The notes below the pieces were generated by a model that was not told the origin of the DNA, made no database searches, and saw only the letters and a program-made list of their open reading frames with translations. Source: Tritrichomonas musculus (lineage: Eukaryota > Parabasalia > Tritrichomonadida > Tritrichomonadidae). Taken from it: a stretch of 64,000 nucleotides of DNA. Positions 47,854-58,081 of the stretch are shown piece by piece. Made by a program: the position numbers and the translations under genes. Numbering within the stretch: position 1 is the first letter of the stretch; each line of letters begins with the position of its first letter. The stretch is from positions 992,001 through 1,056,000 of the forward strand of contig JAPFFF010000012.1 in NCBI GenBank assembly GCA_039105265.1. Direction: 5' to 3'.

Positions 47854-49887
47854 TTAAAAGAAATTCTTCAAAAGTTTTATTAACTTAGGATCAATCATTA
47901 ATATGAGTTTATCACAACCAAAAAAACTATGACTTTTAATTGCTGATAATTCTGATTTTTCGCAAATTTCAATTATACAAAGATCTGAACAATCATTAAA
48001 AGCATATTTACAAATTTCCTTTACATGTTGAGGAACTAAAAAACATTGAATTGAACTTTTTGAGAATGAATTTTTCTCAATTAATTGGAGTTTACAATTA
48101 TTTTGAATATCAACGTACTTTAATTTACTACAATTTAAAAAACACTCAGTGCCAATTCGGATGACAGTTTTTGGAATAATAATTCTATGAATTGATGAAC
48201 TGCTGAATGCAAAATCATCAATAAATTGAAGTTGTGAATTTGGAGGAAAATCAACAGAGTTTAATTGTTTGCATTTTTCAAAAGCTGATGATGCAATTCT
48301 TTTAATAAATGGAGGTATAGAAGCAGTTTTTATATCACGTTTAGCAAAATATAGAACATCAAAAATGTCACTTTTGAAATCAGACTTACCGATGATTAAC
48401 TTGTTTTCATAAAACGAAATATTTTGAATTTTATTCTGAATAATATTTAAACAATTTAAATTAGCCGTTGATTTACACCAGTTTTCTTTCAATTTTATAA
48501 TATTCGATGGAATTGAAATACTATTTAATGTTGAACCTTCAAAAGCTTTTGAGCTGATGATTTCAAGTTCTGAATTCTTTGGAACACAAATTTTTTTAAG
48601 GTAAATGCAATTAGAAAATGAGCCTGATCCTATTTTTTTAAGTGATGGTGGAATTGTAATAATTTGGATAAAACTATCAAAGAAACAATATTTACCAATT
48701 TTTTCGAGTTCACAATTTTTCTGAAATTTAACGATTTGAAGATCACGACATTCATAAAATGCATGATGCTCTATTTGTTTCAAATGGCAAGGAAACGAAA
48801 TTATTCGAATATTACTATGAGCACATGCATAAGGGCCAATACTTTGAAGTTGTGAATCACAAGTAAATTCAATACTTTCAATTTTACGAGAAGAAAAGGT
48901 TAAATAACGATCAAAAACGTATCCTGCAATTCGTTTGATAAAAGCTGGAATTTTAACATCTATAATGTTATTATGAGCATAATGAAGAACATCGAAATCA
49001 TCATTATTTGGATTTGATTTTGAAATTAGAAATTGATTTTCATAAGGAATAATAATTTTGTTTTTCTTGGAATTTAATCGAATCTGAATTCGAAATAGAT
49101 TGCTTCCTTGAAACCATCCTTCGCAAAGATTCGTTATATATGATGGAATAATAAATGAAACCATTTTTGTATATAAAAATGCTGAATATCCGATTTTCTC
49201 TATTTTCGAATCCTTTGGTATATTTACTTCTTTGAGATAACTACATTCGTGAAATGCATTATCACATATCTCTTTCAAATTGACTGGAATATCAATCTTT
49301 TCAATTTTACTGAATTGAAATGCAAACGATCCAATTCGTTGAAGTTGGGAATCATCTTGAAATTGAATACTTACTAATTCTTCACAATATTGAAATGAAT
49401 ATGATGAAATGTATTTGATAAATGATGGAATAATTGCAGTTTTGATATCACGTCTAGCAAATTCAAGAATATCAAAAATGTCACTTTTTGGGTTAGATTT
49501 ACTAAGTAAAAATTTTCCTTCATAATACTTATATCTTTCATTTGAGTTAATTGTAATATTTTTCAATTCTTTGATTCCACAACACCATCCTTCTTGAAGT
49601 TGAGCAGTGCTTGGTAAATTTTGTATTATTTGTATTGATGAATAAAAACAATTTTTTTCGATTGTTTCTAATTTTGATTCGTTATCAAATTGTATTGAAT
49701 CTATGTTACAATTAATAAATGAATTCGATGATATTTTATTGATCAAATACTTACACTTATCATGAATTAAAAATTTAGGAATAAAAACTTCTTTCGGTGG
49801 ATAAATCAAACCAATTATTTCTGCTGTTTTTGTTTCTTCTTTGATTAAGTACTGAAATATATCATCAAATGCATTATCTTTATTCAT
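47854..49887 (-). CDS. BspA-like leucine-rich repeat protein
   Basis: 677 residues from the ATG at 49887 (MNKDNAFDDIF); the frame extends to 49920 only through a TTG. It consists of degenerate LRR_5/BspA repeats ('LKQIEHHAFYECRDLQIVKF', 'CELEKIGKYCFFDS', 'LKKIGSGSFSNCIYLKKICV') in three larger blocks, each separated by a 'FLISKSNP..DIFDVL.FARRDIKTA.IP.FIK' segment. The protein is thus a threefold internal duplication of about 150-190 residues. No signal peptide, membrane segment or kinase domain. BspA-like proteins mediate binding and adhesion in trichomonads; some are surface-associated without a classical signal. Intact. Confidence 0.88.
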   Translation of the reverse strand: MNKDNAFDDIFQYLIKEETKTAEIIGLIYPPKEVFIPKFLIHDKCKYLINKISSNSFINCNIDSIQFDNESKLETIEKNCFYSSIQIIQNLPSTAQLQEGWCCGIKELKNITINSNERYKYYEGKFLLSKSNPKSDIFDILEFARRDIKTAIIPSFIKYISSYSFQYCEELVSIQFQDDSQLQRIGSFAFQFSKIEKIDIPVNLKEICDNAFHECSYLKEVNIPKDSKIEKIGYSAFLYTKMVSFIIPSYITNLCEGWFQGSNLFRIQIRLNSKKNKIIIPYENQFLISKSNPNNDDFDVLHYAHNNIIDVKIPAFIKRIAGYVFDRYLTFSSRKIESIEFTCDSQLQSIGPYACAHSNIRIISFPCHLKQIEHHAFYECRDLQIVKFQKNCELEKIGKYCFFDSFIQIITIPPSLKKIGSGSFSNCIYLKKICVPKNSELEIISSKAFEGSTLNSISIPSNIIKLKENWCKSTANLNCLNIIQNKIQNISFYENKLIIGKSDFKSDIFDVLYFAKRDIKTASIPPFIKRIASSAFEKCKQLNSVDFPPNSQLQFIDDFAFSSSSIHRIIIPKTVIRIGTECFLNCSKLKYVDIQNNCKLQLIEKNSFSKSSIQCFLVPQHVKEICKYAFNDCSDLCIIEICEKSELSAIKSHSFFGCDKLILMIDPKLIKLLKNFF

Positions 49888-50132
49888 AAAAATTTTAAAA
49901 CTTAATTCAAAAAGTTTCAATTTTGTTTCTCTTTTAAAAAAAAATATCTAAAGATTTTATTCAAATTTTTATTAAAAAGTATTCAAAAAGTGATTAAAAA
50001 AAATGAAAAAATTATTTTTTTTTATTGGAAAATTTCGAAAATTTAATATCTGGATTTGCTAATTTTTGGTCTGTCATAGATTTTTCCAAAAAATGTCATA
50101 AATATGGGGCATAAATTTTAATGGCATAAAAT

Positions 50133-50623
50133 CAGGGATGTGAAAAGGGCCGCCCGGGCAAGCTCTGGCAGAATGTCACTTTTTTGCCCTGGCAAAATTT
50201 ACGGGCAGAAGGTTTGCCCGAACTTTCTTTTTTTTTTAAGTCACATTTTCATTTGCCCTGGCAGAAAAGTGACATTCCCCGTCTTTGCTCTTAGAAAATA
50301 TAAGAATATTAAACTATTATTAAAATAAATTATTATAATTGCTTTCAAATTAAAAAAATATAAATATTAAAAATTTAAATGAAAATGTAATTTTTAATAA
50401 AATATCAATCAAAAAACAATAGTATTATCTTATTTTCAAATAACATTTCATTGTCACTTTTAATCTCGGGCAATTGCCGGAGCAAAATTCACGGGCAAAG
50501 ACGGGCAATGTCACTTTTTTTAAGAATGGGCAAGACGGGCACGGGCAAGTACGGGCAAACACGGGCACGGGCACTGCCCGTCATTTTTACGGGCAATCTG
50601 CCCGTGCCCGTCCATCATCCCTG
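50133..50623. mobile_element. 491-bp hAT-like MITE, built of GGGCA-rich repeats
   Basis: The ends begin CAGGGATG and finish CATCCCTG, extending into imperfect GC-rich inverted repeats (GGGCCGCCCGGGCA against TGCCCGTGCCCGTC). It is flanked by a perfect 8-bp duplication CATAAAAT (50125-50132 and 50624-50631). The CAGGG terminus plus 8-bp duplication is the hAT signature. Inside, ACGGGCA-type units recur many times, and the phrase GGGCAATGTCACTTTTTT-like appears at both ends. It is far more GC-rich than any flank. Two ~60-codon frames here are by-products. Confidence 0.92.
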
Positions 50624-50631
50624 CATAAAAT

Positions 50632-51419
50632 AAATATATTCTAACTTATTATGTAAAAGAATCAATTTTTATATTTTTATTAAATTTAATAAGGGATACA
50701 GCTGTTTAGGAAATATTTTTTTTTTTTTAGGATATAAATTAGCAGCGGTAGCGGAGCCGATACTATACTACTAATCTGGGATAAAATATTTATCTGAATC
50801 AGACCATTCTTGTTTTTCGTCATACATTTATTTGTGTGATATGAAGCCACTGATCCGTTTATAATTTTCAAAGAACTTATGAAGCCACTGAGCTACATGA
50901 TTATAAAATCTTTTTTGGAAAAAAAAAAAAAAATCTATCAATATTTTTGTATCCTTATCAATGTTTATAAAATCTTTCTTATCATTTAAATGCTAATGAC
51001 TTCGATACACTCAATGAAATGATTGCAGAGGTCAAAAAGTTGACGTAACCTCGTTGACGGGAGCGCCCCCATTCATCTCTTATATAGACGGACTTCTATA
51101 TACTACTAAGTATTCTAAAAATTTACTTTACTCAAGTAAATATATTGTTTATTGATGAATAATATAATTTAGTATATATTGTAGCTCTTTTTCTATGGAT
51201 TTTTTTTTCCCCCCCCCCCCCCTAAATAATCCCTTTTTGTATACTTTGTACCAAAAAACCTATTATATTTATTTGGTAATTCTTTAATAATATAATTATC
51301 TTTATGTAAAGTTGAATAGAATATTAAAAAAATTAGGATCAATATCTAAGTTTTTCGGAATTGGTGATTTTATATTAATTATGCTTTATTACATATGATA
51401 ATGATTTAATTTTATGCTC
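50632..51419. other. Intergenic with GC-richer patches
   Basis: No gene. An ATGAAGCCACTGA phrase is repeated (about 50839 and 50879). A GC-richer patch (51025-51100) and a C12-13 run near 51211 are present. The word TAGTAGTATA occurs on the minus strand at about 50768 and 51103, as also at 4521 (+). Confidence 0.5.
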
Positions 51420-51917
51420 TTCAAAAACAGCAACAACAATCTCAACGGGAAATAAAAAAGAAATATCAAGCGACAACTACAAAGAGTCAACCAACTGCCA
51501 ACAAATCTTTATGATATACTACAACAACAACAAAAAATTACATTTTTACTGCAAATCTTACTCAATAAACAAGTGCAAATTCCACAAAAAGATTCATATT
51601 TGTTGCAAATTTTGATGAATAAGCAAGATACAAAAATACCGCAAATCTTGCTGAATAAGCAAGTACAGATTCCACAACAAGATACGAATCAATTGCTGAA
51701 TAAGCAAGAGGAGGAGGAAGAAGAGGCACATTTGCAAATACAACCAGGGCAGGTAATTAATTTTTTTGCCTGCTGAACCAGAGCCTCAAGAAAAGTCTTG
51801 GAAAAAACTTATGGATATCATCATAGAATCTGAGGAACAGCCGAATCCTCTGACAAAATTGGATTCTAAAATCCATAAAATTATGGCTATATCTGTAAAC
51901 CAAAAGTTTTTCAAGAC

Positions 51918-51948
<31 letters not shown>

Positions 51949-52246
51949 GAACAAGGTTTTCAAGACGAATTAAAGAGAGTCGTCGACAATATATGGAATA
52001 ACAAAGACTATTGAACGAAAAATCAACAGATCAGCAGAAGCAAAACGATTGATGTATTTACATGAAGATTTCAAGAAGAAATATGCCCCATGTTATGGCA
52101 AATCCAAGAGCCAACAAGATCTCTATAAGGATTTTTGTTCTTCAAGAAGAAAGCTCTGTGATCCAAATGAATACAATCGTTTACTATCACTTGAAGCTCA
52201 AGATCCAGAAGTGAGTTATAGCAATTACCCGTCAATTACAAAATGA
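51420..52246 (+). pseudogene. Gln/Glu-rich coding remnant of unknown family
   Basis: Less AT-rich than its flanks. It encodes Gln-rich and then Glu-rich sequence ('LLQILMNKQDTKIPQILLNK', 'SWKKLMDIIIESEEQPNP') and, at the end, 'LHEDFKKKYAPCYGKSKSQQ' up to a stop at 52244-52246. The pieces lie in several frames, with a long A-run inside (about 51924-51948), so the copy is broken. I recognise no family and cannot say whether it is a host gene or part of a mobile element. Confidence 0.4.
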
Positions 52247-53715
52247 TGGGTTGAACATTATTACGTACTTTTTTAACCAAAATAAATCTCTTAAAATTCA
52301 CTTAAACCATAACGAAATCTTCTCAATTTTCAATACTACATGCCAAATCAAAAAATGCTGTAATAATATCAATTCAATATAGAACAAAAATGAAATTATG
52401 CATAAATATATTGTTTACTCTATATATGATCCTTTAACGTTAATTATTAATACTTTATTTTATTTATTATAGTATATAATATGTAAATTAAAGTATTAAT
52501 TTCTATTTTTCTTTTTTATTTATCGTATATTTATATTCTTAATTTCAGAACAATAAAATAAAATTGAAGTATCAATTGAATTTTGAAAAAAAATAATAAA
52601 TGTATGGAAACTCGAAAAAAACGAAATAGAAATAACTAGTGGTTTTTAAATCATCATATTTTATAATATGTTTTTATATTGAATTTTATATTATTATAAC
52701 AGCCATAAAATATTATATTTAAATTTTATTGTGAGATATATGCAAAATATATAAATTGAATAAATAAAAACTAATAAGTATTCAAAAATACGATTCAAGT
52801 AATCCATTATGTAAATCAATAAAAATTTATTATACATTGGAAATATGAATGATTATAAATTATTATATATATAATTATTAATTATAATTTAGGTTTCGAA
52901 AAATTAAATAAGATATTGGAAATTTAAACTATGATTTTAATTTCAATAAAATTTTATTAATTTTATTGAATGATTACATACAATAATTTGAGAAAATAAA
53001 AATCTATCATTATTTTCATTAATAAAGAGAAATTAAAATAGCTCATACAATTATTTATGAATGCTTTATCAAAATATTCTTATATCTTTGAATTATGGAT
53101 GAGTTTTTAATTTTGAATGCATTTGGAGATTTATAATTATATATGTATTTATTTGTAAATAATTTTTTTGTTTCATTTTATATTTATTTTATCATATTTA
53201 TATCATATATTTAATATAAATTCTATTTAAGAAATTGTTTTAATAAGATAAAAATAAATAATACAAATTTTATACTCACAAAATATTTGAAGAGCTTTTA
53301 TGTAAAAATTTATGCAAACATAAATATCCTAAAATAGAAACATATTTAACCTAATTAGCTCGGTAAAACCTCATTATATTTTATATTATAAGGCATATGT
53401 TGTTTAGAGCTTGTAATATTATTCCAGTCTTTCCAGAAAATTCAAGATTTTTTGTGAGAACCAAAAAACGTGCTTATTCAAAAAAATGAATATTAAAATA
53501 AAATAGACGTTTATTTGAGAGGATTTGGTTTTCAAACATTTTTATCTTTTTTTTAATGGCTATATTTTTCTTTGGTATAAAAAAAATTGAAAATATATTT
53601 TATTTCAAACATTTTTTAAAAAAATTGAATATTTAATTTTAATAAAACTCATAGAAAAACATTTATAATTGAATTGAAAATATATTTTTCTTTGGTATAA
53701 AATATTCTTCTCCAA
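52247..53715. other. AT-rich intergenic desert
   Basis: Almost pure A/T runs with no frame of interest. A duplicated phrase ATATATTTTTCTTTGGTATAAAA (two near copies, 53560 and 53680) lies just before the DUF3447 gene; it may mark a tandem duplication at the promoter. Confidence 0.55.
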
Positions 53716-54798
53716 ATGGAATATTTAGAAGCATTAGGTAATATTCAACAAAACTTTTTAAATTTTATTTTAAGCCAAGAAAATAAAGAAGAAGATTCCC
53801 TAAATCTAACAAAATTATTAGATAATCCAAATGTCAAAAAAGATTCCTCAAAATTAAGAGAAGTGCTTCATTTAATATCTAAAGTCAGTGAGAATCATTT
53901 TAAAAATCATGATTTTATGCAAAAGATCGAATCCATCATTTTAATATTAAAAGAACAAATTAATCAAATTTTTACAAATAAAGAAGTATGGACCATTTTC
54001 CGAAAGAACAAGCGAATTCTTCTTTTCTTATTGAATAGCAAAATAATAACAGTTGATTCATCAATTGCCAATAAAATAGCGCATGAAGCAGATCATTATC
54101 AATGCTATTTTTATCCGGAAATTAAACCGTTCATTAAGGAAGAATTGCGAGCATCAATTGAAAGCAAAATCAATTCAATTAACAATTTTGAAGAAAAAAG
54201 AAAAGAAGGTGAAAATGACAGTTACATTTGTCAGTTAATTCGGAATGATTCTATTGATGAATTTGTGATTCATGTCAATCAAACAAATTTGCCACTTTCA
54301 ACTCAAATTTCTCAATCAATTTTTGAAACAAATTCTTTTTTAATAAACAAAGAACCAACATTAATTGAATATTCAGCATTCTTTGGATCAATTCAAATAT
54401 TCAAATATTTACAAATAAACAATAATAAACTTTTGACGCCTTCATTGTGGCTTTATTCAATTCACGGCATGAATCATGAAATTATTTCAATTCTCGAAGA
54501 AAATCACATAAAACCAAAAGTACAATCATTCGAAGATTGCCTTTTTGAGTCAATTAAATGTCATCATAACGAAATATCTAATTATTTCCTTGATCAAAAT
54601 TCAGAACTTCATTCAAATGAAATTGAATTTCAAATGTTTTTGAATGCTTTGAAATATCACAATTATTCTTATTTTCCTAAGAAAATAAATGATACAAAAC
54701 TTTTTTATTTTTGGTGCAAATATGATTATTTATATTTCGTTGAGTTGCTACTTAAAGAAAACAAAATTGATTTGAATTTAAAAACAATTCAAAAATAA
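53716..54798 (+). CDS. DUF3447 domain protein, first part of a block-and-spacer ankyrin gene
   Basis: 360 residues from the ATG at 53716 (MEYLEALGN). It has the complete DUF3447 core: 'RKNKRILLFLLNSKIITVD', 'ENDSYICQLIRNDSIDEFVI', 'TLIEYSAFFGSIQIFKYLQ', 'SLWLYSIHGMNHEIISILEE', 'ESIKCHHNEISNYFLDQN'. It stops after 'LLLKENKIDLNLKTIQK', just where relatives run into ankyrin repeats. Such repeats do follow, in five stop-free blocks between 55140 and 56905, but separated by AT-rich spacers. The frame may therefore be only the first exon-like part of a longer gene. Cytoplasmic; binding role inferred. Paralogue on the minus strand at 23202-24371. Confidence 0.85.
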   Translation: MEYLEALGNIQQNFLNFILSQENKEEDSLNLTKLLDNPNVKKDSSKLREVLHLISKVSENHFKNHDFMQKIESIILILKEQINQIFTNKEVWTIFRKNKRILLFLLNSKIITVDSSIANKIAHEADHYQCYFYPEIKPFIKEELRASIESKINSINNFEEKRKEGENDSYICQLIRNDSIDEFVIHVNQTNLPLSTQISQSIFETNSFLINKEPTLIEYSAFFGSIQIFKYLQINNNKLLTPSLWLYSIHGMNHEIISILEENHIKPKVQSFEDCLFESIKCHHNEISNYFLDQNSELHSNEIEFQMFLNALKYHNYSYFPKKINDTKLFYFWCKYDYLYFVELLLKENKIDLNLKTIQK

Positions 54799-55139
54799 TT
54801 TTATTTTTTAATCAAATTTCAAAAATTTTTGTTTTTAATGAAGATAAAATTTATGAAATTTTTTTTAATCACGTTTCATTAGTTTTTTTAATAACATTCT
54901 AAAAATTAATCATTTAAATCAAGTTTTGAAATCAATGATTTTGCTTATTACATTTCAAAATCATTTTTGTTTTTATTTCATTTCAAAATTGAATGTTTTT
55001 GACATAGTTTTAACAAAAATCATTTTTTTTTAATTATGTTTTATTATTTTATTGTATCATAAAATTTTAATATAATCATTTGAATACAATTTTATTTATT
55101 TTATTTTGAATGAAATTCATAATCATCTCTTTTTTTAGA

Positions 55140-56905
55140 ACTCCTTTGTTCATTGCAACCAAAAAAGGAAATTTGAAAATTGTTGAACTTTTATTAAATC
55201 ATTCTGAAGTTGATATAAACTTGGTAAACATTCTAAGCAATCATATTTAATTTAGTTTTAAAAATAAATATTTTTATATAATTCAAAAAGCAAAATTCAA
55301 TTTATAAAATTCAAAATTAAATGATTAATTCAATTTTTGAATGAATATTTTTATTTCATTTTAATCAAAAACATTTTTTTATATAGTTTTAAACATTAAT
55401 ATTTTGAATGAAATTACCAAATATATTGTTATGAAATTCAATATCTTTTCATTCAATGAAATTTTAAATATGAAAATATTAATAAAATTTTTTTAATAAA
55501 TTTGATAAGGTTGCATTACATGTTGCCGTTGAAAAAAACAATGATGACATTGTTAAACTTTTATTAAATAATCCAGCTATTAATGTAAATGCTAAATCAA
55601 TTTATAATATTGTTTTTATATCGTTTTTTATTATTTATTTAATTTCATTCTTATTTTGAATTGTAAACATCATTTCATATTTTTAATTTTGGATAAAATT
55701 CTGAAAAGAAATTCATAACATTTGATTATTCAAATTTCAATAACATTTTAAAAGAAATATTGTTAATTGCATTAAAAATAAAACACTCTTTTTATGCCAT
55801 TTATATATTTTATCTTTAAATAATATTTCTAAAACATAAAAATTTTCATTCAATTTCAGGTCAATTTCTTTTTATTTCGTTTCAATTTTAATTGTTCGAA
55901 TGGAATTCATAAACAAATTTAAATAAAGTTTTCAATTAATATTTTTAATCAAATTTCAATAAATAATTTTTTAATTACATTTTAAAGTCATTTGTTTTTA
56001 ATATCATTTCAGATTCTATTGATTTTATACAGTTTTATGGCAATTGTTTTTTAATACAATTTTCAATATTTTTTGTTTTAATGATATTCATAGTTTTGTT
56101 TTTTCATAAAACTGCATTGCATATAGCAGTTGAAAATGAAAACGTTGAAATAGTAAAACTTTTATTAAATCATCCAAAAATTGATGTAAATATTAAAAAG
56201 ATTTGAAACTTTTTATTTTTTTATACAATTCAAATTGAAGCATTAAATAAGGTTTTATGTCTGAATTTTGAATATAGTTTGGCAAACATTTTATTAATGA
56301 AATTTCATTTATATTCTTTGAATACAATTTCAATTTTATTTTAAATAAAATTCTATATAAAATATATTAATAGCATTTCATTGATATAAAGTTCTAATGC
56401 AATTTATGAAAAAAAAAATATTCATATCATTTTTTTACAAATTTTTTCTTTAATTTGATTTCAAATATCAACTTTTTCAATACCGTCTCAATATTTTTTT
56501 AATTCAATTTATATTCACAATTTTAAATAGAATTAAAATTTATATGTTTTAACCAAATTCTACATCAAATTTTTAAATACACATATTTTTATAAATTTTA
56601 TTTAAATGAAATTTGTAATGGTTATTTGAATGCAGTTTATTCATGAATATTTTATAAAACAGCTTTGCATATTGCAGTTGCTAAAGCAAACACACCAATA
56701 ATAAAGCTTTTATTAAGTAAGCCAGAAATTAATATCAATGTTAAAGATGAGATTTTCATTTTTTTTTTTTCAATCAAGTTTCATTCAAAATTGAATGGTT
56801 ATTCAATATAATTTATGGAAAAAACCTGAAGAATTAGCTTTAGATCCAGAAATAAAGTCATTGTTATCTAATCCTCAAGTTTCAAATTCATGTCTCATCT
56901 ATTAA
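55140..56905 (+). other. Five ankyrin-coding blocks separated by AT-rich spacers
   Basis: The blocks are 55140-55229 ('TPLFIATKKGNLKIVELLLN'), 55507-55599 ('VALHVAVEKNNDDIVKLLLN'), 56108-56199 ('KTALHIAVENENVEIVKLLL'), 56656-56751 ('KTALHIAVAKANTPIIKLLL') and 56819-56905 ('KKPEELALDPEIKSLLSNPQ', with a natural stop TAA at 56903-56905). Each of the first four is one ankyrin repeat. All are free of stops, while the 68-510-base spacers are not. Spacers begin after 'VNxK' and end before 'KTALH' each time. Canonical GT...AG ends are not present at every junction. These may be unusual introns or a decaying gene. Confidence 0.75.
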
Positions 56906-57447
56906 GAAATTTAAGATATAATAATAATAATAATAATAAAAAAGATTCTATATTATTATTATTATTATTTTTGGGATAAGATAAAAAACAATTCAATTTT
57001 TTTTTTATTATTAAATTTATTTTTTTAATAAAATTTTTTTTATACATATCTGCTGTCTTTTGAAATTGATAAATTAAGGTAGAAATAACTTTGGATTGCA
57101 AAGATACAAAAATACCCGTAAATTTCACCGCTTTTTCAGATTAGCCCAAAAGTGACATTTGGAAAAGTATTCAAATTTCAAGGGAAAAAATCTCTAATTT
57201 GAAAATGATAATATAAGATTTAAATGATGAATATTAAAACTTTTCCTCTTGAGCAAAAGAAAATTTCAATACCATTTTTAGTTTTCAAATCATTCTTAAC
57301 TCAAAATCTATGATTCAAAAAATAGATATACAGTGAGGTCATTCATTCAAATTATCATAAAATTGAGAAGATATAATAAAGCATTAAGATTAAATAAGGT
57401 ATTTATATTTGACCTTTTTTATTTCTTTTAAGGACCATTTCAATGTT

Positions 57448-57530
<83 letters not shown>

Positions 57531-58081
57531 TTTTGTAATTTATTCACTTCACCGTAAAGGCCTCTTCACCATCTTAATGAACTTTTCAATGATACTTTAT
57601 GCAAAAATCAATTCAATTATTTTCTACTTTATATATATGTATAATAAAATGAACATTCATTTGAAACAAAAACTCTTTTTTTGAGACGATTTCTAACAAC
57701 TTTTAAAAAAATGACATTGTGATTGATGCACGAATATTGCAGATAATATTCAATAATTTTTTTTAATTCTTATTTTATTATTATACACATATTTAATGTA
57801 TTTATATATATCAAATGTACATCAATCGTACAAATAATATTATTTTTTATGAAAGCTTTTTGCAGTCAACAATGATAATTTGAATTGTATTCAATCGGCA
57901 CATTTATAATCAATTTTTCTCTTAGATTAACAGATTTCTAAAAATTTAATTAATAATATATTCATATAAGTTGATGAATTATATATTTATATAATTGTTT
58001 TTGCAATTCCCTATCACATTATGAGATGCTACGATTTCCTTGGACACCCATTATTTAGTAAATTGATATCAAAAATATCTT
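56906..58081. other. Low-complexity intergenic
   Basis: (AAT)n at about 56920-56940 faces (ATT)n at about 56950-56970 as an inverted triplet repeat; a very long T-run is annotated separately. No gene seen. Confidence 0.6.
57452..57525. repeat. Poly-T tract, about 74 bases
   Basis: An uninterrupted T-run, the longest of several homopolymers in the window. Its exact length is unlikely to be reliable in any assembly. Confidence 0.9.

Noticed and set aside
50140-50633. Two ~60-codon Cys/Arg-rich frames
   Set aside because: They fall within the GGGCA-rich MITE, one crossing its end.
51760-51795. A 29-base GT...AG mini-intron in the Gln-rich remnant
   Set aside because: Removing it does not lead into the frame that carries protein-like sequence, and the region is broken elsewhere.
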